Below, piece after piece: positions 11,501 to 23,500 of a stretch of 64,000 bases of DNA. Position 1 is the stretch's first letter. Every line of letters begins with the position of its first letter. The notes under the pieces are model-generated. The model did not search any database. It was not told where the DNA came from and saw only the letters and a program-made list of their open reading frames with translations. The position numbers were made by a program, and so were the translations under genes. The DNA is from Rhinopomastus cyanomelas (taxonomy: Eukaryota; Chordata; Aves; Bucerotiformes; Rhinopomastidae), in assembly GCA_013400115.1 (NCBI GenBank), contig VXBP01002543.1, positions 66,098 to 130,097 on the forward strand, read 5' to 3'.

Positions 11501-14500
11501 ATTCCTTCCATGAGGTGCAGCCTTCTTAGCAATGAATTACCATAGCATGGACTTCCCTCAGAGTCAAGAGCTTCTTTGGGCATAATTGCCTGATCCAGCA
11601 TGGGGTCCTCAAGGGGCTGCAGGCAGGCATCTGCTCCACTGTTGATCTCCATTGGCTGCAGGGTGTCAGCCTGCCATGTTGCAAGACAATCTGAACTGGT
11701 GTGCCTCCCCTACTCATTCCTCACTGACCTTGTTGTCCACATAGCTGTTGGCTCAGCCTTGGGCAGTGGTGGGTCCAGTTTGGAGCTTGGAGAGCTTCTT
11801 GAAGCTTTGTAAAGTAGTCACATATGTAGCCCTCATCACCCCAAAGCCCCTCTAAAGCTCTAAACCCAACAGAAAGACTGTGAATATGTTGATGCAATCA
11901 AAACTGCATAGTTTACATAGTAAAAGAAAAGTAACTACTTAGGAAAAGTGACACAACTACTACCTCCGGAAGTTAGTCATCAGAACTGCAACCTAGACAG
12001 GATGAATTAGGATCTTGTCATACTGAGCTAATTACAGAAGCAGTGGACATCAAATAGTATATTAAGGAAAGCACAAGAAGTAGAAGACTAGATGTAAGAA
12101 TGGTCTTTTAGAAGATAATGAACCTGACTATTAAATAGGGTAGAACAAAGCTAACAGTGGGATGCGTGTGTGATATCAGTGAGAGGAAGATGTAGGATAA
12201 ATGGGAGATGAGTAGATAATGTGAAAGACAAAAAGAGGTGCATTTCTCAGTATGGTTAGTTGAAACAGTTGAATGCTTTCAGTTGTTTTCGTTCATGCAG
12301 AATATTGCATGAACCTCTGCAGGACTGCTTCAGTTTGTACTACTGTAAATTGGAAGGAAAATAATTCAAGTTGCCTCTCAGATACCTTCATGGTGGTACG
12401 TGTGTGTCTTTTTGCTGCTCCAAAGTAGTTTACTCTTACTGTATTTCAAGGAAGAATAATTTCCCCAGGAAAATAGCTTTGACTTGATGTCTTAATCATA
12501 TATCTTTTTCTCTGTGTAATTTTTTTGATGGTTCTTGGTGAGGATATTCATTGTTTTCATTTTCATTCCATTTAGGCTAAAATTGCTAGATTGACAAAGC
12601 GGTTTGGAGCAGCCAAGGAGGACTTAAAGAAAAGACAGGAAGTAAGCACTAGATTTGTTATGTTTGTTTTTCTGAGTTACTCTAACCTTTTGTTGAAAAA
12701 TAAAGGAATTTTATACGCAGAAAATATGTGGCCTAATTGTTCACTGGCATTCACAAAGTAGGTTTCTCCTGTTTCATTGAAGGCAATAATGTGAAATGTG
12801 TCTTTAAACATCTGTTATGTAATTCTGATTTGTGCAGAAGGATCTTTAGGCATTATTAGTGTGAAAACATCTTAAACTGTACATAAGTAAATCTTCAGAA
12901 TGCAGAGTACAGAATAAATATGAGTGAATCCTAGTAACTTGATTTTGGACAGAAAGTTGGTGGGAGAGAGATACAAGCAGTAGTGTTTATCATGTCTAGA
13001 ATGAGTATTTTTTATTAAGTACTGTGAAGTAGTGGATTCTAAAAGTCTATTAATATTCAGGAATAAATTTTTATTCTCATTCTACAATAATCTGAAGGCA
13101 GGAGAGTTACAGAAAACTCCTGTTCCTATGTGACTTGGTCGAGGTGATCCTGCTGTGTCAGGGGGATTGGACTGGATGATCTTTCGAGGTCCCTTCCTAA
13201 TGATTAGGGATTGGAAGGGACCTCAAAAGATCATCCACTCCAATCCCCCTGACACAGCAGGATCACCTCGACCAAGTCGCACAGGAACACATCCAGGCGG
13301 CTTTTAAACATCTCCAGTGAAGGAGATTCCACAACCACCCTGGGCAGCCTGTTCCAGTGCTCTGTCAACCTCACTGTGAAGAAGTTCCTTCTCATATTTA
13401 TGATATTTATGTGGAACCTCCTCTGTTCCCGCTTACAACCACTATGTCATCTAGTGACCTTGTTCTGTCACTAGATGACATAGAGCAGAGCCTGGCTTCA
13501 TCCTCCTGACACCCACTCTTCAAATATTTATAGACATTCATGAGGTCACCCCTCAGTGTCCTCTTCTCCAGCTAAAGAGACCCAGCTCCCTTAGCCTCTC
13601 CTCATAAGGGAGGTGCTCCACCTCCTTCATCATCCTCATTGCCCTATGCTGGACTCCCTCCGGCAGTTCCACATCCCTCTTGAACTGAGGGGCCCAGAAC
13701 TGGACACAATAGTCCACATATAACTCTCTGAAAAGGAGGTAGTAGGAGTGGGAGGTAGGTAGTACCAATACTGATTGCAGTAAAGGATTGCAGTAAAGGT
13801 ATATAGATCTCACACAGAAAGGAGTGAATATGAAATATAGTGAAAGGGTAAGTTTGCGAGCTGACTTATGGTTGTTTTGTTACAGATTTGTTTGTTTCTT
13901 TCTTTTTTGTAGACTTCATCAAATGTAGCTCCCTCTCCAGGGAAAACAGTGAGCGAAACTACAAATACAAACAGTTTGACGTACCGGTAAGCAAGCCACA
14001 TCATTGTGACCGTGTTAAACTTTACTACAGGATGCTTGAAATAACTACTGTTATGGATGATGCCTGTATTTTCTTTTTTTAAATCAAGTACCTTTCCTTT
14101 GCCTTCTTTGCTCTTCAGTTGTAAAATTCAGTTTTCTTTCACAGAAGTCATAGATCGACAGTATTGAATCCATTCTTAAGTAAACTGAGATGAGTGTTCT
14201 TTCAGTATTTAAAAAAGAATGGAAAAATTGCCAAGTACAATTTCAAGGAAGAAAAAAATTCTTATGGTGAAAAGCAAACTTAAGGCAAGCACTTGAAAAA
14301 GTACAAATAATTTTTATTTTTAGCATATTTATTTTTAGTAGGGGAATATCCAAAGTTAATTTGCGTGGGGGGTCAGAAAATAAATGGGTTAGAAAATCTC
14401 AAAAGAGTAGCTGTACAACAAGAGGTTTTTTCGTCATTACACTGATCATAATCACACCTGGTGTGGCTCATTGAGAGATGCTAACTGGAACTTCATTCCA

Positions 14501-17500
14501 TAGACCTGCTAGCACAGTGAGGCAGATACTGGAGTCAAAGAGGAATGTAGCAGAAAGCACACCAGTAACTGTTCAAGCCCCTGTGAATACAGGTAAGAAA
14601 CTATAAACATGCTTCATTAAAGTTTTATTGCTTCCATTAAATAAGTAGCTAGCAGAACTGAGCAAAACCAGGTTTTTCGGCTTTTTTTTTCGTTACATCA
14701 GCATTCATTATTTGTGGCTGCCTAGCAGCCAATTTAAATTTCTGTAGTGTGCTTACTGGGTTAGGAGAAAACTTACTGATTTGGACAACCAGAATATTCA
14801 CACTCAAAGAGAGGTGATGAATGGAGTTAAATTCACATGGTGTCAGGTCACAAGTAGTGTCTCCCAGGATTGAGTTTTGGGGCTAGTCCTGTTTAATGTC
14901 TTCATCAGCGATATGGATGAGAGGATCAAGCACACTCTCAGTAAGTTTGCAGAAGATACTAAGCTGGGCAGAAGTACTGATCTGCTTGAGGCTAAAGTGG
15001 CTTTACAAAGCAATCTGGACAGGCTTGATCGATGGACCAAGGCTAGTTGTATGAGCTTCAGCAAGGCCAAGGGCCAGATATTGTGCTTGGGTCACAAAAG
15101 CCCAATACAGCACTACAGAGCTGGGGAAGATGGGTTGAAAAGCTGCCCAAGAGAAAGAGACTTGTGGGTATTAATTGACAATCAGATAAGCGTGAGCCTG
15201 CAGTGTGCACAGTTGGCCAAGATGTCTAGTGGCATCGTGGCTTATATCAGAAATGGTATTGTCAGCTGGAGTAGGGAAGTGATCATCCTCCTGTACTCAT
15301 CACTGGTGAGGCCACACCATGAGTACTGGGTACAGTTTTGGGCACCTGAATACAAGAAAGACATTGAGATGGTCAAGTGCATCTAAAAAAGGTCAATAAG
15401 GTGGTTAAAGGGTCTGGAGATTAAACCATCTGAGAAGCAGCTGAAAGAGCTGGGACTATTTAGTCTGGAGTAAAGGAGGCTGATGAGACAACTTACTACT
15501 GTCTACAATTAACTAAAAGGAGGTTTTACAGAGGTGGATGTTTTCTCTTCTCCCAAGTAACAAGTGATAGAACAAGAGGAAATGGCCACAAGTTGCACCA
15601 GAGGAAGTTTAGAATAGACATTAGGAAAAAGTAATTAATTGAAAATGGCATTGGAACAGGCTGCTTGGGGTGGTGGCTGCCTTGCCATCCATGGACATGT
15701 CATGTAGAAATGGTGCTCAAGGACATGGTTTAGTCTTGGGATTGGCAGTATGAGGTTAATAGTTGGACCTGATGATCTTGAAGGTCTTTTTCCAACCTAG
15801 TGTAGGCCATCCAGTATAAGAGTGTACAACGGAAAAAGAGTATCTACAGCCCTTCTTTTCAGAAAAAGTTGATCATACACCACATTTTAACTAGAATAAT
15901 AGAATGGTTTGGGTTGTAAGGTAGTGTAGGCCAGGACATCTTTTAATAGATTAGGCCGCTCAAAGTCCCATCCAACCTGACTTACAGTGATAGGTAATAT
16001 GGTGGGTTCAGGACCACAATTCAATATAAAAGAAAGGAAAACAAAGCAGTGAGGTCTCGATGACATCTCGAATAAAATTTGCCAGACAATTGATGGCTTG
16101 GGGAAACTGCAGAAAGGTTTATTGACACTATAACTATATACAGAATGAGAGAAAAGGTTACGCAAGTCGGTGCACACGAACTAGAAACTGTGTCATAAAT
16201 GCCATTACACAACCTGAGAAAAATATGATGGGAGATCACTATAGTTTGGGCCTTGGATCTTCTTTTAGTTTAGAGACCTGGGAAAGAGAGCATGTCAGTC
16301 CGGGATGGCCTGAGTTTCTCAGCACCCACACCTGCATCCCTCAGCGCAGCAGACATGCATCTCAGTGCTCTCGAGATGGCCTGACTGCTCAGCGCCTACA
16401 CCGGCATCCCTCAGTGCAGCTGCATGCGTTTCAAAGAACCCAGTCTCTTGTCCTTCAGATACAAGATTTGAGGATTCTCAAGTCCTCCTGCTTTCTTCAG
16501 CTAAGCACAAAGGAGNGCAGGACCGCGCACCCGCGGCAAGTTGCGGCCAGGGTCGCTTCCGGACGGCATGGCGGCAGGTGCGCGCCGGCAGTGGGGTCAG
16601 GCTGGGGCCACGGCTGTTTCGGGAGCCCCGGTCCCGCTTGGAGCCGCGATCCCCACCCCCCCCACTGCCCGTTCCCGGGGCGGTGTGGGAGTACTCCCTT
16701 CAGGGCCACAGCCCCCAAAAAGGGTGCAAATGAAGACCCTGCCCCAGTTTTTATAGGCTTCCCTAGCCAGCCTTTCCAGGGAAGGGTCTGGGGACCTGTG
16801 CAACCGGGGACAGATCCCCTAGGAAACAACACAACTTTTCTTCCTCATGAAAGCACCTCTGAAAATTCTGGCAGTTCTCAAACTGCAACAGGTAATCACT
16901 TATTGTTTCATAGCTTTTGTGGACAGCCTTTTCCAGTGTCTCAACACCCTCATTGTACCTCACTTCCATTTGTTGTGTTGGAGTGAAACCTTCCCACTTG
17001 GTTCAAATACTTACATTCATGTTTTTTTGTTTTGGGCTTTTTCATGTAGTGCCAGCTTCCAGTATTGCTGCTCTTCCGACAGTTGTCAGTACACAGCCTA
17101 AGCTTCAGACTCCAATGACCACCACGTCTTTGACAACAGTTCTTTCCACAGCTAACACAGCTACAGTTGTAGGCACTAACCAAGTGCCCAGTGGCAGCAC
17201 TCAGTCAGTGTCTGTCTCATTGCAGTCTTTGCCTGTAATCTTGCACGTACCCGTTGCAGTGTCATCCCAGCCTCAGCTCCTGCAAGGCCCCACAGGGACT
17301 CTGGTTAATAACCAACCATCAGGCAATGTTGAATTTATATCTGTACAAAGCTCACCTACAATTGGCAGCCTTACCAAAACTGCAGTGTCTTTGGCATCAA
17401 CTAACACAACTAAACCAAATAACAGCCCGCCTGTGCCCAGTTCCAGTATTCACAGGAACTCTGCAACCATTGCTGGCTCGATAGCCACAACATTGGCAGT

Positions 17501-20500
17501 ACAGGCTGTTTCTACTGCACATCCTGTTGCCCAGACCACAAGGACTTCTTTGCCCACAGTGGGTACTTCAGGACTTTATAATGCTACCAACAGTCGAGCT
17601 CCGTTACAGATGAAGATTCCCCTTTCTGCGTTTAGTAATACAGTTCCTGTCGAACCACCCACCGTTACAGCGCCCAGAGTTGGTAAGTTATTTTTGAATG
17701 TTGTTGCTGGGAAGAGTTGTCAAAGGAAAACTGCACTCCTGTAGAAATTGATTTGTTAGCATATTTTACTGAGATGTTTCTTCTGGGTTGCCTTTCTGTT
17801 GAAAATGGTGAAGATCAAAAGCATCGCTGTCACAGACAAGTTTCAGCCATCACTGAAAATAATCTTTCCTTTGAAGAAAACAAGAGTGTGGCTCCATAGG
17901 CTTTGGTTTGTGGAGAACTTGATTTATACAATTTCTAGTGTGATGTCAGAAACTCCTGTTGTACCATTCACAAGTTGGTGGGGTTTTTTTAAAACGGCCT
18001 CTCTGCTCTGGTAAAAATAATGTGGCTGACTTTCTGAACAGAGATACTCTGAAGGGAAAATACAGTAATTAATGTGATTTTTGCAACACTTAGCAGTAAA
18101 GAAAATGGGAGGGGGAATGGAATTGGATTCTACCCCAATTCCGAAGTCTAGTTACTGTATTTAAAAATAAGTCTCTGGACACAATGAACAACCATCAAAT
18201 AGTATCTAGATTAACAATTTTTAAATACTTTGTTTCTCTCTGCCTTTGTCTATGCTATGATGATTTTCTGTGCTTCTGAATGTACGTAGCTTGAGATTTA
18301 TTTTTTTCTAAGAGATCCTCAAGATTTTTAAGTGAATTGGAATCATAGCACATTTCTTGTTGGCACAGTATGTTAAAATGAACTCAAGCAGAGCTTGACA
18401 TCAGAATTAGTTTTATCTCATTTTCCCATCTCCACATTACCTGTTGTAAAGTATGCTTTCCATAGCATTGGACAGTTTTATGCTTTGAATTGATTTTTCA
18501 CTCTGAAGCTAGTATCGTGATTTAACGCAATGTAAAAAGGGATGTGACAGATCAGACACAGAGACCAAAAGGCAGGACTGTTATGTCCAAAACGTGGGTC
18601 TTATTTTATGCGGTTCACATATGGGTGCATATAGCCCAGTAGTTTTCTCAGCAGAATTGAAACACTGCTTTGGGCTGGCACTGCTGCTTACAAGCTCAGG
18701 TTACAATGAAAATGAGAAAGGAGAAATTTGATTTGCATGTTTACGTCAGATATTCAAGCAACTTCTGCTTAATTTGATATCTTAGATACAAGATTTGGCT
18801 TAGCAAATAAAGATACTCGGTCTCTGCACAAATTGTGTCAGTTACATATTTTTCAGTCTCTTTAATCATTCATTGTTTAGCCAACTTTTTGTATAAAAGT
18901 ACTGAAGAGTCTTAATATTTTTTTACTGACTAAGGTGAAGTTGGACTTTTGTCCTTAGATAGCAAGGACCTAAAAGTGCTTTGGATATGCTGTCTGAGTT
19001 TCAAGAAAGGGAACATACACTGTTTGCAGGCTAGAAAGTGCCATTTTTCTTTTCTGGATCTTACATAATCTCTGAAAAATGTTAGTAATCAATCTTAAAT
19101 ACTTAATGGTTTTCAACCCTGTTTTTTCAATTAGCTGAATGTTTAATATCAAACAGTTTTTTAATACTGCTTCCAAATGTATGTAATAAATAGCAGTATT
19201 TAAGACTGATCAGATACACTGCAAATGAACAATTTTTTGACCCTTCAGAAAACCAGACAAGCAAGCCACCAACAGATACTTCAGCAAACAGGCGACCTTC
19301 TGAAGGAGCAGCACAGGTAGGTTTTTCTTTGTTTCTATATAAAATTCTGAAGTTACAATCCACAGGAGAAAACCTCTTCACTTTTATTGCTCGTAACGAG
19401 ACAATTTTGCTTTCTTTTTTGTGCCACCCTTTCTGGTCTCTCTGTATTTTTCTTCTGATCTGGAGTGTAATTGGAGCATGAGCTTCTGATAATATTTTCA
19501 GAAGTTTTGTGATGGGGGTTGTATAAGTAGATGAGTTAGTAATTCAGGAGAATAGTAAAAGCTTGTCTGATAAAATAAGAAAAGAAAATCCTGACCAGTT
19601 TTTGTTTGAACAACTGGAACTTAAGAGCTACAAAAATTCTGTAAATCCTTGCAGCTCTCTCATTTTCATACTAATCTAGAAATTAATAAGAATTGGAATT
19701 CTAATATTTCATTGCCATGTGTTATAGGGCAAAAAATATAAAGGAACAACAAAAAAACCCCCAAACCCAGAAAAGAACTTTCTTCAGGCATAACTGCTTC
19801 ACAGTAAAGGAGGACTGACAGTTTCTTCTGGTTTCCTTGTCTAAAATTTGTTGAATTTGTTTTAAAGGTTGAAATTAAGCTGTTATTTTAACTACAAAGA
19901 ATTTTACTTTCTACATAGAAATATTTCACAAAATACCTCATACTTACATTGCTGTTAACCTGAAGTAATTCTATCAAGAGAAGTAAAATTCATTTCTTGT
20001 AATCAAAATTTGCACATTTAATAGTGTTTCAAAGTGCAGCTAAATCTGAATGATATTACAAAGCAAGAAAATATACAGGACAAGGTTTTGTTTTTCACAT
20101 GTCATAGAAGTAGTCTGGCAGAGCTAATCAGTATTAGATAGCTTGTGCTTCAGTCTACCATTTAATTAAGGCATTTTGTAAATAATGGTTGCTTGGAACT
20201 CCATTTTTCAAAGATACCTGTGGATTATAGCTATTAAAATGTTTGTCAGTACTTGATAATATAGGAAATACAGTAGCAGAATGGATTACATGCACATAAG
20301 GTTGTAAGATTTAATTTTCAGTATAAGATGCGATTTGGGGATTTTTCTTCTTTGGTAGAGCCTGAAAACCCAGAAGCGATTTTGGAAAAACAGGTTTTGT
20401 GTGATAGTGGTATTTAGCAATAGAAGGTGAGCAAGAAAGGAGGGAAATAAAGGATGTAATGCTTTCCGGTTTTCAGTCTTTTGTCATTGTGTGTGTTTCT

Positions 20501-23500
20501 GAGTTTGCTTTCAGTCACATCAGTTAAAGCATGTATAATGCCATGGTTATTAAAGAAGGACCTGATACATTTTAATTGGCTAGTGAGGTATGGAATTAAC
20601 ATACCATTTCGTTTGAACTATCCAGTTAATGCCACCTGCTTTTTGTTATGTATAATGCAACATACTATGTATTACTCCGCACTTCACAGCTCTCATCAAA
20701 AAGTAGTTCGCTGTGTGCCGTTTACTTGTGGCATATTTGATGGTACAACTTTGATCAATTGTTTCAAAAAGCAGTTGAAACAGGAAGAGACTTCATCAGA
20801 AAATAAAGAAGCAGTAGAAGCAGCACAGACGAACTTTAACTTCCCTGAGGATGTCCTCTTTGGCTTGGAGGAAGAGGAAGAAGATGCTAAGAGCATCAAA
20901 AACACCCACAAGCAGACTGGCTGGGCAGCTAATCTATTAAAACAGTGGCTCACCAAAAATGGCAAGGATCCTAGCTTTGAATTGGTCCCAGTAAATGAAC
21001 TCAATGATATCTTAAGAGAGTTTTATTACACAATAAGGAATCATGATGGAAATACCTACAGTGTGGCAAGCTACAAGTCAATGCGTGCTGGCTTAAACCG
21101 GCATCTCAAAATGCCACCTTATAATCGTCAGATTTGCTTAATGAAGGACAAGGAGTTTGCTAGTGCAAACATGGTATTTGTGAGCGTGCTGAAGATGCTG
21201 CGCATGCAGGGAAAGGATGAGACTCGCCACCATCCTCCTATAGCTGCTGAGGACTTGCGTAAAATTAAACAGTCTGGTGTGCTGGGATTGCACAGCCCGC
21301 TGGCACTCGTCAACAAGGTGTGGTTTGACTTGCAGTTGCATTTTGCCAAACGAGGGAGGGAAATTTTAAGAGATCTGGCTCCAGATGCATTTGTTGTTGA
21401 GAAGGACAAGAATGGGCGTCGATACGCCATGTTTAGGTATCCTAGCAAAGGAAAAAATGGAGAAGACCCTCATAAAATGGGCAAAATGTATGATATGCCA
21501 GGGGACCCAAACTGTCCTGTATTTTCTTTGGAGCTTTATTTGTCTAAGCTGCCTCCGGAACCTCCTGCCTTTTACTTGCATCCTTTAAAGCTAACATCCG
21601 AGCAAATGCAAGAACAGCCTGTCTGGTACAAAAGAGAACCAATGGGTGTGAACTATTTGGGCACCATGATGCCCAGGATAAGTGTGGCAGCCAGGCTCTC
21701 TCAACGATACACCAATCATTCGCTCCGAACTACCACTATACAGCTGCTGTGTGAAGCAGGGTTGGGCCCTAGAGAAATAATGGCAGTAACAGGCCGTCGC
21801 TCTGAGTCTGCCATTAGACACCACTGGGGAGCTGCAGAAGTTCGCTACAGGGCTTGGTCAGATATAACGGAGAATAACACCTCCAATTATCTATACAGCA
21901 AAATCCCAAATGAAGTGATAAAGCAATCGCTATCTGGTGCCTCCACTTCTTCTATAAACCGTGTTGTTCTAGAACAAAGCAAAATTTTATTCCCTAAGAA
22001 ATGTCTGGTGCCACCTAGCACTGATTTTGTGACTTCAGTCCCTGAGGGATGTCCAGTTCTGAATTCCAAAAGCCCCGTCCTCTTGCACCACAGTTCTTCC
22101 AAGGTATTTCTCCCCAAGAACATGGCCAGTGAGAACCTAACTGCCAGTCCCCTTCAAGGCTGTTGTAATAAACCTGTCTTTATAAAGCCTGTGATAAAAC
22201 AAGAACCAATGACTTGATGCTTTTGTGATGGAACTGATTTCAAATCAATTGCTGAAATTGAAAAATTATCAGATTTGTTTTTTCATGTGATCTACTAAGT
22301 AAACTCCTTAGTCTAGTTCAGCAAGAATGATCCTGTTCACAGTCCTGAAATGAGCTATTGAACAGAAATTGAAAAAGAGCAGGGCTTAGGCTTTGTATGA
22401 CTTTCTGTGGCAGCTGGGACTCTTTTAAGTGGCTGAGCAGTGCTATTTTGAAAAAATGAAAGGGAGATATTGATTTCCACTTAGCTGAAGAGCTGTGCTT
22501 TCTTCACTAAGTGCCAGGCTCTTACGTTTTTGAAGAGTGTATTATACCATTCTGTGCCTCCTGGCACTCATGTAGCATTTTGCAAATCAAGTACTTGATT
22601 ACTGAAGAGCATGGAGAAAGTAGAAGCTGAATGAAATCCACTGGACACACTATACACTATAAGTATACACGTACACATGGAAATGCCTGGAACTGCTTGA
22701 ACACTGTCACCCTCTCTGTTCAAATTGTTATAAGACCTACCAGACTGTTGTACCTTATTTTCCCCCCAACATTCTTCTATATTGGTTTATCTCTTGTGTC
22801 CTACAGATGTGAATTGCAGGTCTTCACCTTTCCTGTTTCATGCTTCTGGCTAAGATTTCAGTCATTCTGTTTTACAAAAGGCACAATTTGATGGTAAAAT
22901 TGGATCAGTTGTACATGAGATGGGGAAAACATCCTTAAAGTGTTGAGAACAAGTTTGTCGATTAAATGACAAGTGTTCTCTCTGTGTGTGCTTGTCTTCT
23001 GAAAGGCTTGTTTTATATTTCCTCTCACCTGCCCTTCTGTTATATTTTACATTGTCTTTGCAGTATAGTCAGTGTAGTCTTTATCAGTATAGTAAAATAC
23101 TCAAGAAGCACCAAACTCTACATAAATGTTATTTCTAGTTGTAACTTCTTTTGATTAGTTCATTATATGAAACTGATCCTGCAGTTTCCGTAAGAATTTT
23201 TTACAGATGTTCAGATGGGTAGGTGTGACTTTTGTCAGAGAAATTAATTTGTAATTGAAAAGGTGCGTAGCAAGAGGACAAGAGGAAATGGTTACAAACT
23301 TGAAGAGGGGAGATTTAGGTTAGACATTAGGAAAAAATTCTTTTCTATGAAGCTGGCGAGATGGTGGGAAAGGTTACCTAAGGAAGTTGTGGCTAGCCCA
23401 TCCCTGGAAGCATGCAAGGGCCCACATTGAATTGGACCCTGAGTAACCTGATCGAGTGAAGGTGTCTCTGCACATGCAGGGGAGTTGGAACTGGATGATC

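Noticed and set aside
16841..16889. Possible extra ATF7IP exon ending GCAACAG|GTAATC with a Ser/Thr-rich translation
   Set aside because: The exons at 14504-14592 and 17050-17682 already join in phase to give the family sequence. The segment lies at the edge of the suspected repeat block and has no clear acceptor.
16225..16986. 253-codon + strand frame
   Set aside because: It runs through the tandem duplication, GC-rich block and uncalled base, with competing frames on both strands; no recognisable protein.
20515..20600. Stronger-looking splice acceptor (TTTGCTTTCAG) for the recombinase exon
   Set aside because: In the phase left by the exon ending at 19316 it reads into a stop after seven codons, so it cannot make the fusion isoform, though it could serve a noncoding or nested transcript.
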